Below are positions 53,030 through 62,667 of a stretch of DNA of 64,000 bases, one piece after another; the stretch's first letter is position 1, and each line of letters begins with the position of its first letter. Where the stretch lies: NCBI RefSeq assembly GCF_021738965.1, contig NZ_JAKKOQ010000012.1, forward strand, positions 1-64,000, read 5' to 3'. The notes below the pieces were generated by a model, which was given only the letters and a program-made list of their open reading frames with translations, had not been told where the DNA came from and searched no databases. This DNA is from Gordonia zhenghanii (GTDB lineage Bacteria; Actinomycetota; Actinomycetes; Mycobacteriales; Mycobacteriaceae). The translations under genes were made by a program, and so were the position numbers.

Positions 53030-53455
53030 ATGAGATACGTCCTGGACACGAACGTCGTGTCGGCCCTGCGCGTACGAGGTCGCGACCCCGCAGTGGAGAG
53101 TTGGGCAGTATCGGTGCCGGTCGCGGACCAGTTCATTACCGCGACGACCGTTAGTGAGATCGAACGCGGCGTAGTCGCGAAGGAACGGAGCGACCCATCA
53201 CAAGGCGAGGTACTACGTCGATGGTTCGAGGAGCGAGTGCTCCCGACCTTTGCCGGCCGGGTACTGCCGTTCGACCTGGCTGCGGCGCGAATACTCGCGA
53301 GCTACCGCGTTCCCGAACATGCACCGTTGGACGACGCACTCATCGGCGCGGTCGCTCAAGCGGCTGAGATGGCTGTCGTTACCCGGAACACCCGACATTT
53401 CGAACCACTCGGTGTCGCCTGCGTAAATCCGTGGGAGCACGTCAGTCCCGAGTAG
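53030..53455 (+). CDS. VapC-type PIN-domain ribonuclease toxin
   Basis: A 141-residue PIN-domain protein. The acidic nuclease residues are D6 (LDTNVV), E43 (SEIERG) and D101/D102 ([11 protein letters not shown]); the fourth position is Asn120 in VVTRNTRHF, a common variant. It is closest in pattern to FitB-like VapC toxins, which cleave tRNA or rRNA. GGGAGTC precedes ATG 53030. The partner antitoxin is directly upstream. Confidence 0.92.
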   Translation: MRYVLDTNVVSALRVRGRDPAVESWAVSVPVADQFITATTVSEIERGVVAKERSDPSQGEVLRRWFEERVLPTFAGRVLPFDLAAARILASYRVPEHAPLDDALIGAVAQAAEMAVVTRNTRHFEPLGVACVNPWEHVSPE

Positions 53456-53483
53456 TTCGATGCCGTTCTTTTCCTGCGTCAGA

Positions 53484-53559
53484 TCGCGTGAGTGGTACCG
53501 GAGGGCCGATAGTGGCCGTTATCGGTCGGCCTATTGCCCGAGCGGTACCACTCACGCGA
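53484..53559. other. Long hairpin in the vapC-Abi gap
   Basis: The arms TCGCGTGAGTGGTACCG (53484-53500) and their perfect complement (53543-53559) enclose 42 nt that pair further (GGCCGATA with TATCGG). It lies 28 nt after vapC. The outer arm is GC-moderate with a GGTACC centre and there is no T-tract. It may be a terminator or a miniature repeat element. The rest of the 271-bp gap holds nothing I recognise. Confidence 0.75.
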
Positions 53560-53726
53560 GAGATCCGTGGTGGGCCTTCCTCGCCGGAGCGTCGGGGTGC
53601 CGGAATTGTCGTAGGCGCGTCGTAGGTTGATCGCACAGACGTTGACGGACCGGCGAATCGTTTCCCGGGTCTCGGGGTGGCAGCTCATCCGGTCCGAACT
53701 GGCTGACGATACGGGGGTGTCGGGGG

Positions 53727-54401
53727 ATGTCTGCAGCACTGGGCCCGGAATGGGACGAACACGCGATCGGGCGGGCGATCACGCCGATCCGACTGCAGTC
53801 GTACCGGTCGGCCGCACGGGGAGACCTGCACGCGGCGCTGCGGCTGTACGACTGGAATGCCGTGGCGTCGGCCGCGGTACTGATGACGGTGGCGATGGTC
53901 GAGGTGATCACCCGCAACGCGATGGACTCGCAACTGACCGCATGGGCGGCACGACGGGGCGAGCCGTCATGGTTCGACACGATTCCGCTCGACGGGAAGG
54001 CGCTCGCGGCACTGGAGCATGCATTTCGGAAGGTCGAGGCCGCGCCGTGCGGGAACGACTTCCACGGGAAGGTCGTCGCCGAACTCAGCTTCGGGTTCTG
54101 GCGGATCCTGGTGGCCCAGCGGTACCTGACATCGCTGTGGGTGCCAGCCTTGAACAAGGCGTTCCCGTACGGCTACCGCGACATCCGAGAACGCCGCCTC
54201 CGCGTGGAACAGAACCTGGCAGCGCTCGTCGCGGTCCGTAACCGCGCCGCGCACCACGAGCCGATCCACGGTCGTGACCTGTTGGCCGATCTCCGCTCTG
54301 CGGTCGAAGTCGCCACGTGGGTGGACGTGGACGCCGGCGCCTGGGTCGCGGCACGGTCCCCGTTGGAGAGCGTCGTCCGACGGCGCCCCCGGGCGGGATG
54401 A
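53727..54401 (+). CDS. Abi-like HEPN-domain protein
   Basis: A 224-residue helical protein. It resembles Abi_2/AbiD-type abortive-infection proteins: FGFWRILVAQRYLTSLW, the RRLRVEQNLAALVAVRNRAAHHEPI helix and a conserved C-terminal end. The HEPN ribonuclease motif R-x4-H is R171-NRAA-H176, followed by His177. HEPN proteins in this family act in phage defence or as toxins by cleaving RNA; that role is inferred. A GGGGG stretch lies before ATG 53727. Its neighbours VapBC suggest a small defence/toxin cluster. Confidence 0.75.
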   Translation: MSAALGPEWDEHAIGRAITPIRLQSYRSAARGDLHAALRLYDWNAVASAAVLMTVAMVEVITRNAMDSQLTAWAARRGEPSWFDTIPLDGKALAALEHAFRKVEAAPCGNDFHGKVVAELSFGFWRILVAQRYLTSLWVPALNKAFPYGYRDIRERRLRVEQNLAALVAVRNRAAHHEPIHGRDLLADLRSAVEVATWVDVDAGAWVAARSPLESVVRRRPRAG

Positions 54402-54413
54402 GAGAGTCTGCGG

Positions 54414-55247
54414 TCAGTGCGGGGCGGCGCGGGCGCGTGCTCGGGACCACACCCACAGGAGTCCCGCGACTGCGACGACGATCAACACGACGTCCACGCC
54501 GGGGCGTGCGAGTGTGTCGGCAGCGTCCTGCAACCGTTCGCGGACACTCGCCGGGACAGGTTCGCCGACGCCGACGAGCCCGTCGGTGAGCCAGTAGGCG
54601 ACGCCCGCGACGATCAGGACGAGACCCGTCACGACCTGGACCGGGTTCCACTCGCGGCCCGCGACGCTGAACGACGTCCCGAAGAGCAGACGACGAGCCC
54701 GATCGCCGATCCGCCGCCAGAGGACCACCAGGATCAGCATCGGGACCACCATCCCGATCGCGTACACGCACAACAGCACGGCCGCGCCCGCGACGTCGCC
54801 GCGTGCCGCAGCCAGCGTCAGCACGGCGCCGAGGATCGGGCCGGTACAGAAACTCGCAGCGCCCGCCGCCGCGCCGAGCAGCAGACTCTTGACCAGTCCG
54901 GTCCGTGAACGCGCGAGACCGGTGAGACGCTCCGAGCCGGGCACGAGTCGGGTGAGGTCGAGTCCACGGCCGAGCAATGCGAACAGACCGAGAACGATGA
55001 GCACGACCGACGTGACCGCCACGATCGTCGAACGGTGCTCGACGACGAGACGGCCCGCTGCCCCGAGTCCGACACCGACCGGCAGCAGGAGCGCCACCAG
55101 ACCGACATAGAACACCGCGCCGTGGACGAGCAGTCGAGGACCGGAACCCACCGACGACGCGAAGAAGGCGGGGAGCAGCAGGGCGCTGCACGGACTCAAC
55201 AGCGTCAGAGCGCCGCCCGCCAGGGCCGCGGCCAGGCCGACGTCCAT
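54414..55247 (-). CDS. CcdA-type thiol:disulfide transporter
   Basis: A 277-residue membrane protein with about six helices. The CcdA/DsbD cysteines lie in LSPCSALLLPAFF (helix 1) and SFCTGPILGAVL (about residues 134-145), which pass reducing electrons across the membrane. A last helix ends in an Arg/Ala-rich tail. The start lies 1 nt after the DsbA-like stop, so the two are an operon: the DsbA-like protein is the likely redox partner. Confidence 0.93.
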   Translation of the reverse strand: MDVGLAAALAGGALTLLSPCSALLLPAFFASSVGSGPRLLVHGAVFYVGLVALLLPVGVGLGAAGRLVVEHRSTIVAVTSVVLIVLGLFALLGRGLDLTRLVPGSERLTGLARSRTGLVKSLLLGAAAGAASFCTGPILGAVLTLAAARGDVAGAAVLLCVYAIGMVVPMLILVVLWRRIGDRARRLLFGTSFSVAGREWNPVQVVTGLVLIVAGVAYWLTDGLVGVGEPVPASVRERLQDAADTLARPGVDVVLIVVAVAGLLWVWSRARARAAPH

Positions 55248-55248
55248 G

Positions 55249-55953
55249 TCAGTTGCCGGTGGCGGTCAATGCGCGATGCAACGCGTCCGTGAACACCTTC
55301 GTGGGCTGCGCGCCGAGGATCGGTTCGTTGCCGAGGACGAACGCAGGCGTCGTATAGGTGCCCGCGGTGAAACCGTCACTCGCCTTATTGCGGACTGCAC
55401 TGAGGACGCGTCGAGACTCGTAATCGGTGCGGAAACGTTCGACGTCGAGGTCGAGTCGCTCGGCGAGTGCGATGAGCGCTTCGTCGTGCAGTTCGGTCTT
55501 GGGTCGCGGCGTGCCGCCGGCGAACAGCGCCCGGTGGTAGTCGAGCAAGCGTCCTTGGAGAGCTGCCGCATACGCCGCGCGCGCGGCGCGCTCGGACGCG
55601 TCGCCGTAGACGTTCATGTCGCGGAACTCGATCCGCAGCTTGCCCGACGTCGTATAGGGGAGGAGTTCGGGCAGGGTGTCCGTCGACCACTGCGCGCAGT
55701 ACGGGCACTGGAAGTCGGTGAACATCACCAGCCCGACCGGTGCGTCGACCGCGCCCAAGGCCATCGGATCGTCGGGGTCGCGGTCCTCCCACTCGCTTCG
55801 GATCGACTCCGCCGACTGCGTCTTCGCCGTCGAAGAGGGCGAGTCGTCTCCCGACGGCCGCAGCAGAACGAACGCGACGGCGACCACGCCGATCACGATC
55901 ACCGCAGCGGGGACGATCCGTGACGTCCACCAGGGGCGACGCTGCTCACTCAT
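55249..55953 (-). CDS. Membrane-anchored DsbA-family thioredoxin-fold protein
   Basis: A 234-residue protein: N-terminal transmembrane anchor (about residues 12-32), then an extracytoplasmic DsbA-like domain with active site C83-P-Y-C86 in FTDFQCPYCAQW and the cis-Pro loop TYTTPAFVLG. Other cysteines are absent. It would form or reduce disulphides outside the membrane. ATG 55953 lies 6 nt after TACGGT (leaderless type). ccdA follows immediately. Confidence 0.93.
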   Translation of the reverse strand: MSEQRRPWWTSRIVPAAVIVIGVVAVAFVLLRPSGDDSPSSTAKTQSAESIRSEWEDRDPDDPMALGAVDAPVGLVMFTDFQCPYCAQWSTDTLPELLPYTTSGKLRIEFRDMNVYGDASERAARAAYAAALQGRLLDYHRALFAGGTPRPKTELHDEALIALAERLDLDVERFRTDYESRRVLSAVRNKASDGFTAGTYTTPAFVLGNEPILGAQPTKVFTDALHRALTATGN

Positions 55954-55994
55954 GCCTGCACCGTAGCAACGGCCCGGGATGGGATCATCGAGCC

Positions 55995-56429
55995 ATGACG
56001 CTCACACTCGCCGCGCAGGTTGCCTTGATCGCCGCCGGAGTCATCTTCCTCTGGGCCCTGCTGCTGGGCGTGTGGAAGTTCGCACAGATCATGCGGAGCC
56101 CGACGGGGCACGCTCACGTATACGTCGACATCGCGCACCGAGCCGCGCTGATGTACTCGTTCGCCACGGCGATGCTCGCCGTGTTCGTTCAATTCAGCGC
56201 GTGGAGCACCGTCGTCAACGTGGTGGCGCTCGCCATCGTCGTCTACTTCTTCGTCACTGCAGTCGCGTCGTACTGCTTACACGGCGCTCTGCGCGACACG
56301 GACAATCAAATGCATCCGACCTCGCCGATGATGACAGCGGGCATGGTAGCGCTCATCATCGGCGAGGTCGGGGGAAGCGCCGTCATAATCGCGGGCTTCA
56401 TCGTCGAGCAATCACATACGTGGAGCTGA
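55995..56429 (+). CDS. Conserved integral membrane protein
   Basis: A 144-residue protein with four predicted helices (about residues 8-28, 51-69, 72-92 and 112-135) and few charges. The loop HVYVDIAHRAALMYSFA is amphipathic. I do not recognise a named family. ATG 55995 is preceded by GATCAT with 6-nt spacing. It ends 33 nt before the stop of the convergent Rpf-like gene. Confidence 0.75.
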   Translation: MTLTLAAQVALIAAGVIFLWALLLGVWKFAQIMRSPTGHAHVYVDIAHRAALMYSFATAMLAVFVQFSAWSTVVNVVALAIVVYFFVTAVASYCLHGALRDTDNQMHPTSPMMTAGMVALIIGEVGGSAVIIAGFIVEQSHTWS

Positions 56430-56443
56430 CGACAGGGGCAAAC

Positions 56444-57132
<689 letters not shown>

Positions 57133-59013
57133 ATGTCCGACTACGCACACGAGTTCGCCCGAAGCACCGACGACCCGGAGAGCTTCTGGCTCGACGCAGC
57201 CAGGGGAGTCGACTGGATCGACGCGCCGACCAAGGCGCTCGACGATTCCGCGGCTCCCATCTATCGGTGGTACCCGGACGCGTCGCTCAACACGAGCGTC
57301 AACGCCCTCGACCGGCATGTGGCATCCGGGCGCGGCGAGCAGGACGCGCTGATCTGGGACTCGGCCATGACCGGGACTGTGCGCAAGTACAGCTACCGGG
57401 AACTGCTGGACGAGGTGGCTCGCTTCGCCGGAGTCCTCGCGGCACAGGGGGTCGGTAAGGGCGACCGCGTCGTGATCTACCTGCCGATGATTCCCGAGGC
57501 CGCGATCGCGATGCTCGCCTGCACGCGTATCGGCGCCGTGCACTCCGTGGTGTTCGGCGGCTTCGCGGCACCCGAGCTCGCGACGCGCATCGACGACGCC
57601 GAGCCAGTCGCGGTCATCACCGCTTCCGGTGGTCTCGAGCCGGGGCGCGTCGTCGAGTATCTGCCGCTCGTCGCATCGGCGATCGAGCAGGCGGCGGCCA
57701 CGCCCCGAACGGTGATCGTGAAGGACCGCGCCGAGGTCCCCGGTTCAGCGGACGAACACACGGGCTGGCTCGACTGGGACACCGAGATCGCGGGTGCGAC
57801 GCCCGCAGATCCCGTCGAAGTCGCCGCAACCGACCCGCTGTACATCCTCTACACGTCGGGAACGACCGGTAAGCCCAAGGGCGTCGTCCGCGACAACGGC
57901 GGTCACGCCGTGGCGCTGACGTGGTCGATGACGAACATCTACGGAATCGCGCCGGGCGAGACGTGGTGGACAGCGTCCGACGTCGGCTGGGTCGTCGGCC
58001 ACAGCTACATCGTCTATGGCCCGCTGCTGGTCGGAGCCACCACCGTGATGTACGAGGGCAAGCCGGTCGGTACGCCGGATGCAGGCGCCTTCTGGCGGGT
58101 GATCGCCGACCACGGCGTGGTCGCGTTGTTCACCGCGCCGACCGCGATCCGCGCCGTCCGCAAGGCCGACCCCGACGCAGCCGAACTCACGAAGTACGAC
58201 GTCTCGTCGCTACGCACCCTGTTCGCCGCGGGCGAGCGCCTTGATCCGGACACCTTCGCCTGGGCGTCCAAGACCCTCGGCGTCCCCGTCGTCGACCATT
58301 GGTGGCAGACCGAGACCGGTTGGGCGATCGCGGCGAATCTCCGTGGCCTGGAACCGATGCCGATCAAGGCGGGGTCACCGACGGTCCCGGTGCCCGGCTA
58401 TCGGGTCGAGATCTTGGACGCATCGGGTGCACCGGTCGCGGCGGGCAGCGAAGGCAACATCGTCGTGAAGCTGCCGATGCCGCCGGGCACGCTCGCCGGC
58501 CTGTGGCGCGACGAGCCGCGGTTCCGGGCGTCCTATCTCAACACCTTCGGCGGCTACTACCTGACCGGCGACTCCGGCTACATCGACTCCGACGGATACG
58601 TGTTCGTGCTCGGACGGTCGGACGACGTCATCAACGTCGCGGGTCACCGGCTGTCGACGGGCTCCATCGAAGCAGTGGTGGCCGCACATCCGGCGGTCGC
58701 CGAATGCGCGGTGGTCGGCATCCACGACGACCTGAAGGGGCAGCGGCCCAGCGGCTACGTGGTCCTCAAGTCGGGCGTCGACATCGACGACGACACCCTG
58801 CGGAGCGAGTTGGTCAAACGAGTGCGCGACGAGATCGGAGCCGTCGCGACCTTCCGCGACGTGACCGTCGTCGCCGGACTGCCGAAGACGCGATCGGGCA
58901 AGATCCTGCGCAAGACGATGCGGCAGATCGTCGACGGTGAGAAGTACACGGTCCCGTCGACCATCGAGGATCCGGCAGTGCTCGAAGCCTTGGTCGAGCA
59001 ACTCGGGCACTAG
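57133..59013 (+). CDS. prpE: Propionyl-CoA synthetase (AMP-forming)
   Basis: A 626-residue ANL-superfamily ligase. Signature elements are YTSGTTGKPKGVVRDNGGHAVALTW (the RDNGGH extension typifies PrpE), DVGWVVGHSY, WWQTETGW, YLTGDSGYIDSDGYVFVLGRSDDVINVAGHRLS and the catalytic Lys in TRSGKILRK. It activates propionate (possibly acetate) to acyl-CoA. The length fits PrpE rather than the longer acetyl-CoA synthetase. TACCGT 6 nt before ATG 57133 suggests a leaderless mRNA. It converges with the lipase gene. Confidence 0.93.
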   Translation: MSDYAHEFARSTDDPESFWLDAARGVDWIDAPTKALDDSAAPIYRWYPDASLNTSVNALDRHVASGRGEQDALIWDSAMTGTVRKYSYRELLDEVARFAGVLAAQGVGKGDRVVIYLPMIPEAAIAMLACTRIGAVHSVVFGGFAAPELATRIDDAEPVAVITASGGLEPGRVVEYLPLVASAIEQAAATPRTVIVKDRAEVPGSADEHTGWLDWDTEIAGATPADPVEVAATDPLYILYTSGTTGKPKGVVRDNGGHAVALTWSMTNIYGIAPGETWWTASDVGWVVGHSYIVYGPLLVGATTVMYEGKPVGTPDAGAFWRVIADHGVVALFTAPTAIRAVRKADPDAAELTKYDVSSLRTLFAAGERLDPDTFAWASKTLGVPVVDHWWQTETGWAIAANLRGLEPMPIKAGSPTVPVPGYRVEILDASGAPVAAGSEGNIVVKLPMPPGTLAGLWRDEPRFRASYLNTFGGYYLTGDSGYIDSDGYVFVLGRSDDVINVAGHRLSTGSIEAVVAAHPAVAECAVVGIHDDLKGQRPSGYVVLKSGVDIDDDTLRSELVKRVRDEIGAVATFRDVTVVAGLPKTRSGKILRKTMRQIVDGEKYTVPSTIEDPAVLEALVEQLGH

Positions 59014-59059
59014 CACTCACGAATTGCAGGTCGACTAGCACTCACGAAATGCAGTTCGA
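59010..59059. repeat. Tandem 25-bp duplication between prpE and lipase stop codons
   Basis: Two units, 59010-59034 and 59035-59059, differ at only two positions and start CTAGCACTCACGAA. The first contains the prpE stop (59011-59013); the second contains the minus-strand lipase stop (59042-59044) and its last codons. The duplication therefore spans both convergent gene ends. Confidence 0.9.
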
Positions 59060-60751
59060 CTGCGGCTCTGCGCCCTTCTCGCGCCCCGTCGTCCACGACA
59101 GGAGGTCGGCGACGGCGGGGGAGTCCGGAGCCACGATGCTCAAGTGGTCGAGCCCCGGATACATCGAGAACTCCACCGTGCTCCCGGACGCGCACTGCGC
59201 TGCCGCGAACCGCTGTTGGCCCTGCGGATTGATCAGCGGGTCATCGGAGCCCTGCGCGATGAAGACCGGCATCGACAGCTTCTCCGACGGCGTGTTCTGT
59301 GCGAGCCGTGCGCCGAGCGGCCCCTGCGCGGGCGACTGCGAATACGGATCGTCGCCCAGCAGCAGGGCTTCGATGACGGAGACGGTCGCGGCGGGCTCGT
59401 GCAGACAGCGCGCGGCCATCGCTCGCATCGGGAGCCTGGCCTGGACGTCGAGGTAATCGGCGCGGTGCACCTCGGAGTAGCCGCGCGCGTAGGCGTCGAC
59501 GACGTACGCCGCCAGCAGTGGCCCGCCCGTCATCGTGGTGAGGTCGGTGGCCAGGCCAACCAGGTCGGCGGCGGGGGCCAGAGCGGCCACGCCGAGCACG
59601 TTCACATCGGGTGCGTACGACGGCGCGAGGATCCCGGTCCACAAGGCGGCGTGACCGCCCTGCGAGTGTCCCCAGACGACGGTCTCGTCGGCCAAGTGCA
59701 GTCCGCGCATCGTGCGGGCGGCCCGGACGGAGTCGAGGACCGACCGGGCTTCGCCCTGGCCGATCACGTACGGGGACGGGCCAGGCGTTCCGAGGCCGAT
59801 GTAGTCGGTCGCCACGAGGACGCTGCCGCTGTCGATCACCTGCGGCAGTGCAGGCGTCGCACCTGCCTGGAACGGTTCGTCGAGCAACGACGGCGCACAG
59901 CCGCGCGCGACGCCCGTCGTCCCGTGCGCCCACGCGATCACCGGGCGCGGCCCGGTGGGCGGATCCTCCGGTGCGACGACGAGTGCGCTCGCCGTCGCGG
60001 CGCGCCCTTCGTCGCGGGTGGTCGTGTACAGGATCCGCCACGCCTGTGCGCCGGGAGGGAGGTCGCGGGTGAACGGCTCCGAGCGGATCAGCGTGCCCGG
60101 CGGTGTGCCGGGATCGACTGCAGCCGAGTAGAAGTCGTCCGGAGTGGGAGCGGCTTGGTGGGCGCGGACGCTCACTGCAGCGAGCGGGACCGCGACCGCG
60201 ACGGCGACGACTGCGGCCGCGAGGCGCGCTGCGCTGTGCACGCGGCGTCGATGGCGACGGTCGCCTCGCACCGCGCGATACAGGCGGGTGAGTCCGAACC
60301 AGACGAGCGCGATGCCAGCGGCGAACGTGGCGGCGAAGACGGTCACTCCCGGCCAGGCGAGGGCCGCGACCGCCGTCGCGATCGCCGCCACGCCCAACAG
60401 TGCGTCGCTGATCCGGGACCACCGGTCGGTCCCGCGGACGGCGTCGACCAACCGGGACACACCCCACCCGATCAGGCCGACGCCCGCGACGACGGCGACC
60501 GCCACGATCGACAGACCCTGCCACCCGAGGAGGATCGCGCCGGTGACGATCAGTGCCGCGGCACCCAACCGTGGTAAAACTCGGTTGCCTGCCGACGCAC
60601 ATGTCGCCTCCGCGACGCCCGCGACGATGAGACCGATGGCGATCACCAGTGCGAGCACGGGCACCGACGGGAACGGGCGCACCGCGCACACGGCGCCGAC
60701 GGCGACTGCACAGAGTCCGAGGGCGGCGTCGCGCACTCTGGGAGGGATCAT
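59042..60751 (-). CDS. HdeD-like membrane domain fused to secretory-type lipase
   Basis: A 569-residue fusion. Residues about 1-165 hold six hydrophobic helices with a DUF308/HdeD-like repeat (VIAIGLIVAGVAE, VVAGVGLIGWGVSRLVDAV). After another anchor at about 175-195 comes an alpha/beta-hydrolase lipase domain of the LIP (secretory lipase) family: VIAWAHGTTGVARGCAPS, nucleophile GHSQGG, and the late Asp/His region PLINPQGQQ and GLDHLS. Extracytoplasmic placement of the lipase is inferred. TACCGT 6 nt upstream suggests leaderless transcription. Confidence 0.88.
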   Translation of the reverse strand: MIPPRVRDAALGLCAVAVGAVCAVRPFPSVPVLALVIAIGLIVAGVAEATCASAGNRVLPRLGAAALIVTGAILLGWQGLSIVAVAVVAGVGLIGWGVSRLVDAVRGTDRWSRISDALLGVAAIATAVAALAWPGVTVFAATFAAGIALVWFGLTRLYRAVRGDRRHRRRVHSAARLAAAVVAVAVAVPLAAVSVRAHQAAPTPDDFYSAAVDPGTPPGTLIRSEPFTRDLPPGAQAWRILYTTTRDEGRAATASALVVAPEDPPTGPRPVIAWAHGTTGVARGCAPSLLDEPFQAGATPALPQVIDSGSVLVATDYIGLGTPGPSPYVIGQGEARSVLDSVRAARTMRGLHLADETVVWGHSQGGHAALWTGILAPSYAPDVNVLGVAALAPAADLVGLATDLTTMTGGPLLAAYVVDAYARGYSEVHRADYLDVQARLPMRAMAARCLHEPAATVSVIEALLLGDDPYSQSPAQGPLGARLAQNTPSEKLSMPVFIAQGSDDPLINPQGQQRFAAAQCASGSTVEFSMYPGLDHLSIVAPDSPAVADLLSWTTGREKGAEPQSNCIS

Positions 60752-60823
60752 GGATCAACGGTAGTCACGTGCTGGGGCAACTATCGGAAGTTCGCCAGTT
60801 TCGCACGCTGTGCGCCCTGTGAG

Positions 60824-62536
60824 TCAGACGTCCATCTCCAACAACGCTTTTCGCACCACCTTGCCGGTCGGGTTGCGGGGGAGGTCCGGCACGAGGACGA
60901 CGTCACGGGGCACCTTGTGGCGCGCCAGCTGAGACTTCACATGGGCGCGGACACCGTCCTCGTCGAGGCTCGCCCCCTCATGGAGGACGAGGACAGCCCG
61001 CAGCCGCTGACCGTATTCGGGGTCGGGGACGCCGAGGACGGCGACGTCCGCGACGTCGCCGTGTGCGGCGAGCAGGTGCTCGACCTCCTGCGGGTAGACG
61101 TTCTCGCCGCCGGACACGATCATGTCGTCGGCGCGGCCGTCGATGAACAGCAGCCCCTCGTCGTCGAAGTGACCGACGTCGCCGGTCGACATGTAGCCGT
61201 CGCGCATCGACTTGGTTGTGCCGTCGGTGTACCCCTTGAAGGCCGCGGCGCAGCGCACGAACACCTCGCCGCGGCGGCCGGGCTCGGTGACCGCCTCACC
61301 GTCGTCGACGAGGCGGATCCGCGCGGTGACGGGAGCTCGCCCGGCGGTGCCCGGTGCGCGGCGCAGTTCGGCAGGCGTCGCGACGGATGCCACCGAGACC
61401 TCGGTGGAGCCGTACAGGTTGTAGAGGACCTCGCCGAACGCGTCCTGTACGCGATCGGACAGTTCCGGAGTCAGCGACGAGCCCGCGACGATGATCCCCG
61501 TCAGCGACGACAGGTCGTATCGGCCGATCACGTCGTCGCCGAGATCGAGCATCCGACTCAACATCGTCGGCACGGCGACGAGCAGTTCGGCTCGATTCTC
61601 GGCGATCGCCGCCAGGGTCTTCTCGGCGTCGAACCGGCGCATCGTGACGACGTTGTTCCCGAGTGCCGCGCTCACCAGCCACAGTGCGAAGCCGGTGCCG
61701 TGGAACATCGGAGTCGCGATCACCGCGCTCGACGCTCGGGGGATCGGCAGGCGGTCCAGAATCATGGCACTGCCCAACGGCGACACCTTCGCGCGGGGCG
61801 CACCTTTCGGCAGGCCGGTGGTGCCGCTGGTCAAGACGGTGATCCGGGCGGGCGACGTGGGGTCGGGAACAGGACCGGCTTGCGCCGACTCCGCAATGAG
61901 GTCGTCGAGCATGCGGGCGCCGGCCGGGGCGGTCTCGCCGTCGTCGAGCCACGTGATGATCCGGGGCAGGTCGTCGTCGAGGCCGGCGAGCAGTCCGTCG
62001 AACTCGCTGTCGTAGAGGAGAGCGCTCACGTCTTCACGGCGCGCGACGTCGACGAGTTGGGCTCCGCCGAAACCGGTGTTCAACATGACGAGGTCAAGGC
62101 CTGCCTTGCCCGCGGCGACCACGGTCGTCACCAGCCCCCGATGATCGCGGGCCAGCATGCCCACGGACGCTCCCGATTCGATCCCCATCGCGCGCAATCC
62201 CGCGGCGACGGCGTTCGACCGTTGATCCAGTTCGCGGTAGCTGAGGGAGCCGCGCTCGTCGGTCATCGCCATCGCGTCGGGGTGCTCGGTCACCGCTTTG
62301 CGCACGAGGGCGGCTGCGGGGCCGTTGAGGCGATTGACCCGCAGCGTGGTGGCGATGTCCTGCGGTCGTGTCAGGTCGACCATGCCGGAACCGGCGAGCA
62401 CGCGAACCGCGCGCACCGCCTCGACGGCGTCGGTGACCAGCGTGCTGTCGACGACCTCTCGTACCAAGGCCCCGATCCGGAGGTGACCACCGATTCCCAT
62501 CTGCACTCCTCGACTCGTGTCGGCCACACCAGACAT
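60824..62536 (-). CDS. Long-chain acyl-CoA/acyl-AMP ligase (FadD12-like)
   Basis: A 570-residue ANL-family ligase. It contains ITVLTSGTTGLPKGAPR (P-loop), YNLYGSTEVS, YMSTGDVGHFDDEGLLFIDGRADDMIVSGGENVYPQEVE and the catalytic Lys in NPTGKVVRKALL. An amphipathic N-terminus of about 50 residues precedes the catalytic domain, as in FadD12-type proteins. It would activate fatty acids to CoA thioesters; the chain length is unknown. The upstream region has overlapping palindromes that look like a repressor site. Confidence 0.9.
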   Translation of the reverse strand: MSGVADTSRGVQMGIGGHLRIGALVREVVDSTLVTDAVEAVRAVRVLAGSGMVDLTRPQDIATTLRVNRLNGPAAALVRKAVTEHPDAMAMTDERGSLSYRELDQRSNAVAAGLRAMGIESGASVGMLARDHRGLVTTVVAAGKAGLDLVMLNTGFGGAQLVDVARREDVSALLYDSEFDGLLAGLDDDLPRIITWLDDGETAPAGARMLDDLIAESAQAGPVPDPTSPARITVLTSGTTGLPKGAPRAKVSPLGSAMILDRLPIPRASSAVIATPMFHGTGFALWLVSAALGNNVVTMRRFDAEKTLAAIAENRAELLVAVPTMLSRMLDLGDDVIGRYDLSSLTGIIVAGSSLTPELSDRVQDAFGEVLYNLYGSTEVSVASVATPAELRRAPGTAGRAPVTARIRLVDDGEAVTEPGRRGEVFVRCAAAFKGYTDGTTKSMRDGYMSTGDVGHFDDEGLLFIDGRADDMIVSGGENVYPQEVEHLLAAHGDVADVAVLGVPDPEYGQRLRAVLVLHEGASLDEDGVRAHVKSQLARHKVPRDVVLVPDLPRNPTGKVVRKALLEMDV

Positions 62537-62545
62537 GGACCGTAA

Positions 62546-62579
62546 GTTCCATTATGGAACACATCGCAGAATGTGTTCC
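62546..62579. promoter_or_regulatory. Overlapping palindromes upstream of the acyl-CoA ligase gene
   Basis: GTTCCATTATGGAAC (62546-62560) overlaps a second inverted repeat GGAACACAT-N6-ATGTGTTCC (62556-62579). Both share the GGAAC half-site and lie 10-43 nt before the fadD start, where a repressor would block transcription. A TetR-type regulator is a plausible binder, but none in the window is adjacent. Confidence 0.6.
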
Positions 62580-62603
62580 TACCGGGCGGGGGCGGAAAGC
62601 AGA

Positions 62604-62632
62604 AGACCCCTACCCGAATCGGGCAGGGGTCT
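62604..62632. terminator. Terminator after the acyl-CoA dehydrogenase gene
   Basis: The arms AGACCCCTACCCGA (62604-62617) and 62619-62632 pair with one mismatch around a single base. It lies 36 nt downstream of the acyl-CoA dehydrogenase stop on the minus strand and upstream of the ligase operator. Confidence 0.8.
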
Positions 62633-62667
62633 CCGGTGAGCGCGTGACCGTCAGGTCAGTGCGCAGA

